From Nelumbo lutea (Eukaryota; Streptophyta; Magnoliopsida; Proteales; Nelumbonaceae), in NCBI GenBank assembly GCA_022828595.1, contig JAKGHH010000002.1, positions 46,759,897 to 46,823,896 of the forward strand: DNA of 64,000 nt. The letters run 5' to 3'. Of the stretch, positions 11,695-21,944 are shown in pieces; positions within the stretch are counted from its first letter, which is position 1; every line of letters begins with the position of its first letter. The notes beneath the pieces were generated by a model that saw nothing but the letters and a program-made list of their open reading frames with translations, was not told where the DNA came from and did no database searches. Made by a program: the position numbers and the translations under genes.

Positions 11695-13518
11695 TGTACA
11701 GTTTTGTATGCCCTTATCTTCAATCAAAATGATGTACTTTATGAGTTTATTGTAAATGAATAAAAGTGCATATTTGATTCGTGTTCCCTTGGTATGTTTC
11801 TATGTAATACCTTAAACTGGACACTTAATGAGACTCATGTTAGATTAGAATGTTCACAGCCAGTGGGTCGGTCTGAGGAGACCTATCCTTACAAGGCTAA
11901 CACTATTTTGCCACCAAGTCGGTTGGGGTGGTCTGGGGAGACCTATACTGGACCAAATTTCCAGTATTGCCCTGGACCTTGGAGATTGATGAGCAAAACT
12001 AGAAAGTTACACCTGACCCCTAGACTCGATTATGATACTGCACTGGGTGTCGGATTAGGCTATCTTTGATGTACCAATCGGTGAGATCCTTAGCGGGGGT
12101 CAAAACCTGGGTATGTTGGGACAGTCTGAGAATTCATATGAGTGGGTGATCATAGTGATAGGATCAGCCCTTTGTCGGACAAAGGTAATGATCGGGGATG
12201 CGCTCTCACTAATGGAAACCAAGATTGTCGGCAGCTGATTTCAATCGTTGAGATTTGTTTTGCAAAATATATTTTATATGATATATAAAAGTATATATAT
12301 TATGGTTTCTAAAATGTTTGCAAAAGGTTTTAATTCCCGGGATCCATATAAGTAGAGAGTGCAATACTGTTCCTTGCAGCCGAGGGAGATGTCCTCTCTT
12401 GTTGGGCAGTGTTTGATCATTATGGGTTGAGATTTTAAGTGTAAGACCATTGAGGGTAATGCCTGATGGGCTAATCTTGCATCTGCCCACAGTCCCTGGG
12501 TGTTACAAGGTGGCTTGGCCTAAGGACCACTTAGGGTAAGTGTTGGGCTCATAGAGCCCATTTGATGGGTTTCAGGGGGTGCACTGCCCATAGCAGTGTA
12601 TTCAGCCAAGCCTTGTAACAAAGGTTAGGCCGAACCCATGTGGCTGATGTGTAGATCAATGCTTGGGTCCCACGCCATACAAGGAAGCCCAACTGGGCAT
12701 CAGTTAGGAAGGTTAAGTGAGCACATAAGCTTAATGGGCCTAAAGCCCATTTCGAACTGGACTAATTTAATAAGTTAAATATTGACGAATTCTGAGATGG
12801 ATCAATAGATAGGATAGGGTCTTGACCCTATCCACTCAAAGAGTTCAGATCTGAATATGATTCAAATCTAGAATCCTGCTAATGAGATTAGGAGAAGACT
12901 GATCTAATCTACAAATATGATAAGGGTTTATCCTTATCATCTAAAAAGGATGTCTGATCCAAATATGATTTGGATCAGTAGCTCTTAATTGGATTAGGAC
13001 TGACGTTTTAGGATTACAAAAGAAGGAGGGAGCGACAGCCTTTAGAGAGACAGATACTCACATTCTCTTCAGAGCTAAAAAAATCCCAGAAGAAAGATTT
13101 CTGCAATCCCTGAGAAAATCTTTCTTGCTGCCTCCTTCCTGCAGCCACCAGACATCCAGTTCGATCTCGAACTCTTTGGAAGAAAGCAAGATTGGATCTT
13201 GTCATCAGTTCTTTGAGAAAGAATGCTCATGTGCCATCCTGCTGTTTTTGCGAAGGACAAAGTTTTTGGAGAAAAACATTGTTGACTCTGCTCCATCCTA
13301 CATTGCGCCATTTTCAGTGGAAGTAGTCTTTGGATCCTTCCTTGGGCGTGAACACCTTCATTGAGAGATAATATTTCTCTGTATCAGGTATACCTCCCTC
13401 CTACTCCTTTTGGTTCAGATCTGGTTCAGTCTATGATTCAAGATTGATCATTGAAAATATGATTTTTTAAATAGGGAATTCGATTCCTAGTTGAAAGGGA
13501 GAGAATTTTTTTTGAAAT
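11695..13518 (+). repeat. Copia-1 3' LTR
   Basis: Preceded by a purine tract (CAAGTGGGAG, 11681-11690). It contains the block 11938-12676, absent from the 5' copy, which carries a second GGTCTGGGGAGACCTA motif. The right end is fixed only by return of the LINE frame. Confidence 0.7.
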
Positions 13519-13942
13519 TCACCCACCTTATTCCATAAGATTTGGGCATCCATACGATGGATCTCTCATCCCTTCAGGGTTATGCCTAGGTCGGTCAAGG
13601 ATCTGCTCTGCTGTTGGAAAGTAGTAGGCCTAAATAAGAAAGGAAAATTAGTGTGGAGGACCATCCCTGCAGCAGTCTTGTGGTCCATTTGGACTGAAAG
13701 GAACAACAGAATTTTCTGTAATAGAGTTAAAAGTCCTGAAGAGCTAGTGCAGAGAGCAGTGGGCAAGCTGATTTCTTGGGTGTCTGTTACTGAGGAGTTC
13801 AGACATCTGAATTTGCCTCTTTTATTTCAGTCTGTCTTGTTGGAGCTTGTAACTTGTGTTGTTCTCAGGCTGTTTATCTTGGCCTGATCTCTGTTGTATG
13901 TTCTCGTTTTTTGAATAAAATTGTCTTACCTCTTCAAAAAAA
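13519..13942 (+). pseudogene. LINE ORF2 3' end (continuation of 6010-8028) with poly(A)
   Basis: Continues the interrupted LINE: SPTLFHKIWASIRWISHPF, RVMPRSVKDLLCCW, IPAAVLWSIWTERNNRIF and a stop at 13885. WSIW.ERNNRIF is the typical C-terminal motif of plant L1-like ORF2 that lacks RNase H. The element ends with AATAAA and a short A-run (13936-13942). Confidence 0.88.
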
Positions 13943-14892
13943 GGGAGGGAGAGGTGTGGAGTTCTAGATCTGGAGAAGTGGAAGGATGGGTAGTCAGGTT
14001 AAAGAGCAAGATTATCTGAGGAGTGTGATAGGACTGAGCATCAGTAGAGGGTATACAACAGAGAGAAGAGCTTCGGTTCAGGATGCGGTAAGGGTTGAGG
14101 TTGATGGAGGGGGAGTGGAAGTCCAGAAAGAAACGGAAGAGAATAGGAGGGAGGAGAGGTGGCAGAAGGGATCGAAGGAGACAAAATTTTAGGAGAAGAA
14201 AACATCAATAAGGGGAGGGTGGACGTCGAGCATCTAGTGGATAGACAAGTGAAAGTGGGAAAGTCACTGGGGTTATTCTTCTTCGGTGGGGAGAGGGTGG
14301 CGAGGAAGGCAATCAAACAATTTGAAAAGAATAGAAGGGAAGAATATAATAAAAGGAGGGCTATTGGGGAAGGGGGGAGAGGTGTGGGATGAAGGAGAAG
14401 AGAGGTAAGAAGGAATTGTAGACGAAGAATAAAGGAAGTTTCAAGTCATATTAAGGGCATCTGGGGAAACCCAGTCCCTCCAAGAGTTGAGGCTCTGGAT
14501 TGGCTGGTAGCAATGGATAGCATCTTGACAGCTGATCACTTGAAATTCAGAGGTTTTAATATGGCTAGCATATGCTATCTTTGTGAGGGGCAGGAAGAGA
14601 ATGCTATTCACTTATTCATATCATGCAACTTTTCAGGCTTCCTGTGGAAGGTGTTTACATTTATTTTCGGGGTCTCTGGTTTTTATCCAACTTCAACAGC
14701 AGAGATTTTATTTACTTGGCCCAGGCTGAGTGGGAGTAAGAAGGTGAAGATGTTATGGAGCTGTATCCCATTTGCAATTTGCTGGAACATCTGGAAGGAG
14801 AGGAACAGGACTTCCGAAGACAAAGTATGCAGCAGACAAGATGGTTGCGGCTGTGGGCAACTCAGTGATAGAATGGGTGCTGATTCTTCCAG
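13943..14892 (+). pseudogene. RT-less LINE remnant, first part
   Basis: Purine-rich leader (13943-14440), similar in character to the leader of the next LINE at 15207, joined directly to the ORF2 C-terminal region: GIWGNPVPPRVEALDWLVA, CYLCEGQEENAIHLFISCNF, IPFAICWNIWKERNRTS. The CxxC...H...C arrangement is the zf-RVT zinc-binding region. Endonuclease and RT are missing. A 120-bp inverted-repeat element interrupts it at 14893. Confidence 0.8.
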
Positions 14893-15012
14893 TGTAGAGA
14901 ACACTAATGTGGACCCCACTAAGGTGGTCCCCACTGTTCGTATTGTCAGCAATAAGTTATGATTAGGATTGATTCTTTATGATAAGATTAATCCACATTA
15001 GTGTTCTCTACA
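14893..15012. mobile_element. 120-bp MITE with 21-bp perfect terminal inverted repeats
   Basis: Starts TGTAGAGAACACTAATGTGG and ends with its exact reverse complement, CCACATTAGTGTTCTCTACA (21 bp when the next base pair is included). It is flanked by TCCAG on both sides (14888-14892 and 15013-15017). Removing the element and one TCCAG restores the LINE frame across LILPEFSQLEKE. Short, non-coding; the interior holds a second small inverted repeat (GTGGACCCCAC / GTGGTCCCCAC). A 5-bp duplication is not typical of the usual MITE superfamilies. Confidence 0.92.
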
Positions 15013-15206
15013 TCCAGAATTCAGTCAGTTAGAAAAGGAGTATTTTGGGATTAGGTTAGGAGAGGTCCTGGGTTATCAGATATGTAATGTAGAGCTTGTT
15101 ATTTAATCTGAAAGTTGGTCTTGTACTTAGGTGATGACTTGTCACCCTCATTTATAACCTCTTTTCTCTTAAATAAATTTTTTTATCTACTCATAAAAAA
15201 ATAAAG
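15013..15206 (+). pseudogene. RT-less LINE remnant, 3' end
   Basis: Resumes the frame broken by the MITE (PEFSQLEKEYFGIRLGEVLG), then untranslated tail with AAATAAATTTTTTTA and an A-rich end near 15194-15206. Confidence 0.75.
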
Positions 15207-15395
15207 GGAGTTATTTGAAAAAAAAAAAAGAAAAAGTCTTAGGGGAAAGAGGCGAGGAGTGGGAGGAAGGCGAAGAAAGGGAAGAGGATTTGGTGGAAGA
15301 AGAGTGAAGGGGCTGTTATAAGAAAAGGAAATAAGGGGTGGTGGAGGTTGAAACTGGAAATGAGACTGCTGTCTTGGAATTTTAGGGGTCTGAAT
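15207..15395 (+). pseudogene. Second RT-less LINE remnant: leader and start of endonuclease
   Basis: Purine-rich leader followed at 15361 by MRLLSWNFRGLN, the usual start of the apurinic-like endonuclease (EEP) domain of plant L1 ORF2. The hAT MITE at 15396 interrupts the domain after the first twelve residues. Confidence 0.8.
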
Positions 15396-15516
15396 TAGAA
15401 TGTTCATGGGCCGGGCTTCGGGACCAACTTTACACTGTCATGGGCTTGGGCTTCGGGCCAGGCCCATTAGAATTTTGACAAAAGCCAAGACCGAGCCTGG
15501 CCCATGAACAGGTCTA
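15396..15516. mobile_element. 121-bp hAT MITE with exact 8-bp target duplication
   Basis: Left end TAGAATGTTCATGGGCCGGG; right end, reverse-complemented, TAGACCTGTTCATGGGCCAGG. Both sides carry GTCTGAAT (15388-15395 and 15517-15524), an exact 8-bp duplication as made by hAT transposases. No coding capacity. The right terminus matches the first 18 bp of the hAT element ending at 2369, so that family is the likely source of the transposase. Confidence 0.95.
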
Positions 15517-15524
15517 GTCTGAAT

Positions 15525-16030
15525 GATGGAGGAAGAAAGGTTTTAGTAAGGAGTGTAGTGATAAAATTCAGTCCAGATATGGTGCTGCTGAAAGCGACAA
15601 AGCTGCAATGTTTGGGGTTAGGAATTTTCAGCCAAGTTCTCCTGCAGAGATTTTCTATTCAAGGCCAAGTTCCAGAGGCTTTAAGATGGCTAGGGTAATT
15701 TGGAGATGTCTACCATTTGCCATATGCTGGAATATTTGGAAGGAGAGAAATAGAAGACTCTTTGAAGACAAGGAATGGAAATTGGATAGGTTAGTGGCGG
15801 ATGTTTGTAAATCTGTTGCAGATTGGGTCTTGGTGATGCCTGAATTTACAGAAGTCAAGAAAGAAGACCTTGGGGATAGTCTTTGGGAGGTGTTGGGATT
15901 ACAAAGTTGTAATTTGGTCTATTGGCAATCATTAGTTTTGTTTTTGTTTTTGCTGTTGTTAGAGTTGATTCTAGATGTTGCCTTAACACCTACTCAGTTT
16001 GTAATTTTCTTTTTCCTTTCATAGAAAATT
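15525..16030 (+). pseudogene. Second RT-less LINE remnant: endonuclease fused to C-terminal region
   Basis: Continues the endonuclease (GGRKVLVRSVVIKFSPDMVL then LKATKL, 15525-15605). After a frame change it jumps directly to the zf-RVT/C-terminal part: TAEIFYSRPSSRGF, LPFAICWNIWKERNRRLFED, VADWVLVMPEFTEVKKEDLG. The whole RT domain is missing. The remaining part is nearly free of stops on each side of the junction. Confidence 0.85.
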
Positions 16031-16619
16031 TCCTTTTACTTAAACAAAGTAGATTCAAAATACTATTAGATATGATGATTTTCCGAAAATACTATTGTCT
16101 TTTAGATACGATGATTTGCTGTGTTTTAAGAGGAAACTTAATGTTATTGATGAAGGGAGTTTCTATTTTTTCAATTTATATACATGCTGAATTGCTGATT
16201 GGTATACAAGACTAGCGAATGAACATAGAATTTATATCTGCCTAGGTTAGTAGGTGCTTCACTGTCACCTAGAATCATCTAGATGTCTTAACAACCATGG
16301 TTTTCAATTTTTTTTGATCTAGCATGATGTGAAACTGAGGGACAGGTATAGGCAAGGAGATGGAGTAAGAGTAGCAATCATTCCTGCATCAATGGATTTT
16401 TACTTCCTCTTCCACTTTGGTTTTTCTGAGCTTTTGCCAACAATTATCGATTCATGTTTTTGTTTGGTCTGCCATCATCGTTAGAACTTATATTGTGCTT
16501 GGTTTGATAAAAAGTAAGAGAAAAACAGAAAGTCAAGGGAAAAAGCATCCAAGTACCTAGCTTGATGAATATACATACATGTGATAAGCTTCATGATTCT
16601 TCTTATACATTACACAACG
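16031..16619 (+). other. Intron sequence without recognised feature
   Basis: AT-rich; short unrelated open frames only. Confidence 0.6.
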
Positions 16620-17033
16620 ATCTAGAATTGGCATCATCAAGGAACAATTGTAGCACTTTTGTCAGGATCAATGGGCCTTGGTGACTCAATTCAGGCTGAA
16701 ATGCTGGCTCTCCTACAAGGCCTGGAACTGGCTGAGTAGATTGAAACAACATAAATGGAAATTGAAGGAGATTCACTCCTGGTCATATCTTGGGCAAACC
16801 AAATCAGTTCAGTACCTTGGAAGCTTAGATTTGTCTTCAGAGAAACAGACCAACTTGCAAGGAGGTTTAATACTAGCTTTGGTTGAGTGAAGAGGGAAGC
16901 AAATGGACTGGCGGATGTCCTAGCTTAGGGCTATATTGTAATCTGGGTCACTACTTTGCTGTAACTTTAAAACTTCTGTACTCTCATCAGTAATTGATGA
17001 TTTAATAAAAGTTTATTTGCTGATAAAAAAAGG
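16620..17033 (+). pseudogene. LINE 3' end, RNase H remnant
   Basis: Plus-strand LQGLELAE (RNase H helix region), EIEGDSL-like sequence near 16765, VKREANGLADVLA at about 16890-16925 and a stop, then a 3' tail with AATAAA (17006) and an A-run at 17025-17031. REANGLADxLA is the closing motif of RNase H-bearing plant LINEs. Confidence 0.75.
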
Positions 17034-17639
17034 GTTGAGGAGAGCAACTGGTGTGTAAACTCTGATTATGTTTTGTTTAGAGATTCGGTATCTTATTTGT
17101 TCTACTCATTATTGGATGCTTATTTTGCTTGAATTGTTTCTTTTTGCTCAAACAGCCAGCTTTGATAATCTCATGGACATGGATATTGAAAATGGGGATA
17201 CTGCTCTCTTCTTACTAAAATCCTGGAAATCTTTACCAGTATGGATATCGCATGTTTTGAAGATAACTGTTATTTCTCAAAACTAATGTCTTGCCAAATT
17301 TAGTTAGATTTTTTATAGTATGATTTGTTAAAGCATACCATTTACATATTTTAGTAGTGTTAATGCTATAGAATGTATCTAGAAGTATCCATGCAGTATC
17401 TGGTGATGAATGATTTGAGGAACATGCGGTGTTGCAAAGTTACAAAGATTTTGGTACCTATTATTGTTTGTCTGAAATGATATTCAAACTTACATTGTGA
17501 TAAAACATGTCTTCAATTAAAAAAATAATTCTAGTTCTGAAATGGTGAGCTTTTTTTGTTAGACCAGAGTAAGTCCTAGAAGTTTCATTTGTCAGATCTA
17601 AGTTCTAAGTTTCTGATTATTGTTTTTTTATTATTGAAG
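17034..17639 (+). other. End of intron 2
   Basis: AT-rich, ends in a pyrimidine-rich acceptor tract and ATTGAAG at 17639. Nothing else recognised. Confidence 0.65.
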
Positions 17640-17746
17640 GAAATCTGTTGCCTCTTTTTTTGCTGCATATGATGCGCTATGTGAGGAAGGAACTGCAACA
17701 CCTGTTTGTAAGGCTCTTGATGAAGTTGCTGATATTTCTGTACCAG
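17640..17746 (+). CDS. RNL: tRNA ligase exon e2
   Basis: The acceptor ATTGAAG precedes it and the donor CCAG|GTTGAG follows. The first G completes the arginine codon begun in e1, giving STR|KSVASFFAAYDALCEEG, then TATPVCKALDEVADISVP. The final G joins GA of e3 to form glycine. The sequence is a conserved piece of the plant enzyme's ligase region. Both flanking introns contain transposons, but the exon itself shows no stop, indel or frame problem. Confidence 0.95.
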
Positions 17747-18339
17747 GTTGAGCTTCTGAGTGCCATTTGATTTAATAATCTCAGCATCTAAAGCATTCCT
17801 TTGTTGCCTTTGCCATATCATTCTTCATATAGGTTTAAATGCAAAGTTGTAAACAAAAAAAGATGTGAGTATAGCTTTAGTGAAAGAAAGCAGCAGAAGA
17901 ACGGCATAAAATACACAAAATACTATAGAAGTGTGTTTCAGAAGTAGATCAATTGGAGCAAAGAAAGGAGAAACTCAAAAAATATAGCTTTCTAGGGCTG
18001 TAAGAACCACCTTAGAGAATAAGTTTTCTCTAGAAAAATATTTACTTGATAACTTCTCCAAATGACTAGATAAAAAGGGGTAAGGTTCCATGCATGGTTT
18101 GAAGTGTCCATATATTTCCTAATGTCCTTGACATATTTCCATTTCCAAGGGTGTCTACACGAATTATTACTAGAACTGACATATTCCCCAATGAAAACTA
18201 ATAGCTTAATGTAGAGTACAAGATATGGTGACATGATTACCACTTTGAGCCAGCTTGGAATTCTTTTCAAATATGAAGTTAAATCTAAGTTTTTGTTTGT
18301 GATAGATTATTTGGTTGATTTGTTAGAATCATCTGCATT
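17747..18339 (+). other. Start of intron 3, no feature recognised
   Basis: Donor GTTGAG, AT-rich; no transposon protein motifs seen. Confidence 0.6.
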
Positions 18340-18760
18340 TTCTATGCAATAAAATGAGAGAAAGTAGACTAAGATGGTCTGGTCACATGCATAGAAGACC
18401 TTGGACAGCACTCATGAGAAGTGATCTGTTGCAAGTTGAAGGGGATAAAAGGGGTATGGGTAGACCAAAAAGGACATGGGTCAAAGTGGTAAGAAATGAT
18501 TTAAGTGCTAATAATTTAATGGATAAGGCATTAAACAGAACAGAATGGCAAAACAGGATTCTGGCCACATATAATTGGGATAAGGCGTGTATGGTGATGA
18601 TGATCTGCACTTTCCCCGAGTTCAAGTTTTGCTCTAACTCAATCTATCAGGATTCCAGTAGCTGGCCACATATAATTGGGATAAGGCATGTATGGCGATG
18701 ATGATCTGCACTTTCCCCGAGTTCAAGTTTTGCTCTAACTCAATCTATCATGATGATTCC
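18340..18760 (+). pseudogene. RTE-class LINE, C-terminal end of reverse transcriptase
   Basis: Reads MRESRLRWSGHMHRRPWTAL, KRGMGRPKRTWVKVVRNDL and EWQNRILATYNWDKACMVMM. LRW.GH..RRP and RGRPK.TW are hallmarks of the end of RTE-type LINE polyproteins, a class distinct from the L1-like LINEs elsewhere here. Only the last about 90 codons remain. The 3' end contains an 89-bp direct duplication. Confidence 0.82.
18561..18750 (+). repeat. 89-bp direct duplication in RTE-LINE tail
   Basis: 18561-18649 and 18662-18750 are the same 89 bp (CTGGCCACATATAATTGGG ... CAATCTATCA) with two substitutions, separated by 12 bp. Both contain the ATGATGATG tract typical of RTE tails. Confidence 0.93.
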
Positions 18761-19199
18761 TAAAGTACACATACCAACTTCACAGCATATTGTTTTGTCT
18801 ATTAACCATAATTTCGTTGTTTATTGGTCTAGAATGAGATAATGATTTAAGAAGGTGCATCTATGCTTCTTTCATCATTTCACAAAATATCATTATATAT
18901 TTTTGCATATTTCACACTGTTTCTACCATGTCTGTAATTTTTACAATTTTTCCATACAACATTTCTGACATGTTTCTTATATTTGGGTGATAGATTTTTC
19001 CACTGACACTGACATTATAAACCTCAGTTCCATAAGATTCAGTCTTTAAGAATGAAACAAATTACCAGCAATGAGGAAATGAAGGTAGGATTGTCTTTTG
19101 GAACACCTCTTGAGAAATGATTGTGTTACCAAACCTTGTAGGACACGGGGCAACAGTGTAAGTGGGATACATACTCCTCTCCATTCCACACAGTGGCAC
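18761..19199 (+). other. Intron sequence without recognised feature
   Basis: AT-rich; nothing assignable. Confidence 0.55.
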
Positions 19200-19670
19200 C
19201 CTTTTTTTTTTATAAATAAAAGTTCATTAAGAATTCATTATCATCAAGAAGATAAAAAACTGTTACAAGCATCCCAAAGGGAGGCGCGAGATGCAGCCTC
19301 ACTCTTTAAGAGAAGAAAACAGCACAAAGATTACAGTTGGGCCCAATATAACTGATCCCTAGTTACTCCTTGCTTGGCTAGAAGGTCAGCAAATGCATTA
19401 GCCTCTCTTCCCACCCATTGTATAGTCAAATTCATATGTTGTGTTACCCATTTGAATTTCTTCCTTTCATTTCTATAACACCATATCAGTGAGTCTGGAT
19501 CTCTAAGCCACACAGTGACATCTATTTTCAAGGACCCTCTTTTATCAAATAATTGCAGTGTTGCATCTTGAATGGACACTCCACATTTGGTAGACTTGTA
19601 AGTCTGCATGTCCATGAGTTTATTCATGGAGGACTGTTCAGATCGCATGCTTGACTTGTTTTCTGAATGC
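19200..19670 (-). pseudogene. LINE 3' end (minus) with RNase H C-terminus
   Basis: Minus-strand frame 19648-19331 reads FKWVTQHMNLTIQWVGREAN then AFADLLAKQGVTRDQLYW. REAN.FADLLAKQGVTR closes the LINE RNase H domain. The tail ends at the T-run 19201-19210 (poly(A) on the minus strand). The upstream part of the domain is divergent or missing. Confidence 0.78.
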
Positions 19671-19704
19671 TTGAAGTGAATTGGTATGCTAAACCACTGT
19701 GTTT

Positions 19705-20060
19705 TCCTTTTTTTTTTTGATGAATAACTGTTGTATTTTATTGACTATAAGAAAAGTACAATATGTACAGCCTCATAGACATGTACAATTCAGAAATAGA
19801 TGAATACAACTAGCATAGGGATATGATTGATATCTCTTTTTTTGGAGATGAAATCTTCAAAGGATTGTCTGCTGGTTCATTTGGGAGGAACAGAACAATA
19901 GAATCTTCAAAGAATGCCAAAATCCATTAGAAGTAGTCATTGGGAAGATGGAAAGGATGCTGGTGTTTTTTGCGGGTTTTTCAGTACAAGCACTTATATG
20001 ACGACTAGCAACAGCTCATAAGAGATAACGACTTTTCTTTTGAAGATTTTTTTTTTGATG
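19705..20060. mobile_element. Mixed LINE scraps
   Basis: 19711-19720 is a T-run followed by sequence typical of a minus-strand LINE tail. 19862-20010 on the + strand reads IVCWFIWEEQNNRIFKECQN and PLEVVIGKMERM, the C-terminal motif of an L1-like ORF2. A further T-run at 20048-20057 begins another minus-strand tail. The boundaries between pieces are uncertain. Confidence 0.6.
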
Positions 20061-20888
20061 GTAAAAAGAAAATTCATTAAAAGAAAAAGTGAATTAAACC
20101 TAGAGAGGTGTTGAGGAACACCTCCAAACAAAACTTAGGACCAAAAAACTCCGAAACACTTTCTTGAAAACTTTACACCCAAATCCATCACACCAACCAC
20201 ACAAAACTCTTACTAAACCAAACACCCCAAAAGAAACATAAAACAAAACCCAAAATTTGAAACTTTCGCATTAAACATACAAACAAAATTTGAAGATATC
20301 TTTGTACATAACAGCTTACAAGTATATAGATACTTTTGTACACTTTTTTGAAGGAGACCTCTCCCTTCTAATATAAAATTTCACTATAAAAGAAAAAATG
20401 CCACTCTAGCTGCACTAGCAAGCCAGCAAGTTAGTGACATTAGATTAGCACCTTACCCCTAAGAGAGTAAGAGCTTCTTCCTTCACTCTACTTGTCTTAG
20501 AGTGGTATTAGATTAGCACCTAACCTACTTAGTAGGTGGTGTGTTAGTTCCCATTGGTAAAGTAAGTATTCTACCTGTAAATTGCTTACCCACCTTGCAC
20601 ATTACTGCAACACCAAGTACAGTCTCCATAAGAATAGAGGTGGAATACAATCTGTGAATCCACTTTGGAAGCAATGGTTTCTATGTGTTTCTGCTCCATT
20701 TTTTAGAAAACGACAGACTTAATTTATACTAACCAAAATTTATACTAATATTAATTTTTGCTTATTTTCCATCTTCAAGTTGATGAAGCTAGTTTTCATC
20801 CTTTCTTTTCCTTTTAGTAGTTATGCTTGGTTGATATTTCTATTATAAAATTCTATCAATAATATTGATAGTTTGTACCAATGTGCAG
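20061..20888 (+). other. End of intron 3
   Basis: No protein motifs. Ends with acceptor AATGTGCAG at 20888. Confidence 0.6.
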
Positions 20889-21017
20889 GATCAAAAGACC
20901 ATATAAAGGTGCAAGGTGAAATCTTGGAGGGTCTTGTGGCTCGTATAGTTAGTCCTGAGAGCTCGAAGCATATGGAGAAAGTTTTGAAAGAATTTCCTTC
21001 ACCTCCATTAGATGGAG
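20889..21017 (+). CDS. RNL: tRNA ligase exon e3
   Basis: Bounded by acceptor TGTGCAG and donor GGAG|GTAAAG. GA completes glycine from e2. It reads SKDHIKVQGEILEGLVARIV, then SPESSKHMEKVLKEFPSPPL, and ends with G of an alanine codon finished in e4. The GEILEGLVARIV block is strongly conserved and resembles the EGLV motif of nucleotidyltransferase-fold ligases (inference). Confidence 0.95.
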
Positions 21018-21534
21018 GTAAAGCATTATTGCCTGCCTCTCTTGTTTTAATCTGACCGGATAACACAATCTATCATGTGCTCCCATCTTTTGTGCTGAAG
21101 TCCATTCTCATCAGCAACCATGTTCCAACCAATGTAGCTTGTTCCATTTGGTTTTATGTTTATGTTGTAATCCATTTATTTATTTTTCAAGATGCATCCA
21201 TATTCATATGCATATGACAGTTGATTATGCATAGCCTCTTTGTATCTTTTTACAATTAATTTACTTAAAAATAAAACTAAGGATATCCAGAAGTATCCAG
21301 TATTTTATTTATACTTTAATCCTTGTCACCTGGTTTTTTTGGTGGAGAGGGTTGAGGTCTTCTCAATATCCTATGTGCTAGTAATTTTTTGATTCAATAA
21401 CAACGGATGTAAGTTAACTCAAGATGTATTTGTTTTTTCTTATTCCTTCCGTGTTTTTTTTTTTTTTTTCCATTATTAAAAATCCTGTTGTATAGTAAAC
21501 TTTTCCATTTATAATGTTTTTCCTTGAACTCTAG
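21018..21534 (+). other. Intron 4 (517 bp)
   Basis: Canonical GT-AG intron (GTAAAG ... CTCTAG), AT-rich with a T-run at 21457-21470. No transposon motif. Confidence 0.85.
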
Positions 21535-21599
21535 CTGGTCAGAACTTAGAGCCAAGCCTTCGGGAAATATGCGCAACTAATCGGTCAGATGAAAATCAG
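21535..21599 (+). CDS. RNL: tRNA ligase exon e4
   Basis: 65-nt exon between acceptor AACTCTAG and donor CAG|GTAAGT, a consensus donor. It reads (A)GQNLEPSLREICATNRSDEN and ends after a whole glutamine codon (phase 0). SLREICA is conserved in the plant enzyme. Confidence 0.94.
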
Positions 21600-21779
21600 G
21601 TAAGTTGGACTGCCTTCCTGTAAGGAGTATGATCTTTATCTCTTTGCCTCTTTCTACATGTGCACAAGGACACACATATATGAACATAAATGATATTACC
21701 TTAGTTTCTTTCCAGTTATGTTTTTGACGAAGACTGAGATATTTATCATACTCTGTCATTAACTTTTTTACTTTTCCAG

Positions 21780-21944
21780 CAAGTTAAGGCACTGCTTCAA
21801 AGTGTTGGGACCTCTATCTGCCCTGATTACTCAGATTGGTTTGGAAATAGAAAAGGTGATGTCCATTCAAGAAATGCTGATCGATCCATCCTTTCAAAGT
21901 TTTTGCAAGCACATCCTGCTGATTTTGCCACTACCAAATTGCAG
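21780..21944 (+). CDS. RNL: tRNA ligase exon e5
   Basis: Exactly 55 codons between acceptor TTTTCCAG and donor CAG|GTGAGG, phase 0 at both ends. It reads QVKALLQSVGTSICPDYSDW, FGNRKGDVHSRNADRSIL, SKFLQAHPADFATTKLQ. The intron before it is only 180 bp (21600-21779) and the one after it is 19.3 kb. The next exon opens with EMIRLMREKR, which follows TTKLQ directly in the family. Confidence 0.95.

Larger units (their letters stand above)
8029..13518 (+). mobile_element. Ty1/Copia LTR retrotransposon (Copia-1), deleted
   Basis: The two LTRs both begin TGT...ACAGTTTTGTATGCCC (8029 and 11695) and enclose a degenerate pol in Copia order (integrase, RT, RNase H). The 5' LTR is cut at about 8855 and joined directly to pol, so the primer site, gag and protease are gone. 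The element sits in the LINE whose frame stops at 8028 and resumes at 13519 (ISWV / SPTLFHKIW). I could not define a clean 5-bp target duplication: left GGGTT, right AAATT, possibly three changes. Confidence 0.85.

Noticed and set aside
8024..13523. A clean target duplication for Copia-1
   Set aside because: GGGTT on the left and AAATT on the right agree at only two of five positions. Only the LINE frame supports the boundary.
20873..21055. Short + frame starting MYQCAGSKDHIKVQ as a small gene
   Set aside because: Its first residues are intron sequence. The conserved part is tRNA ligase exon e3 with an acceptor at 20888 and a donor at 21018.
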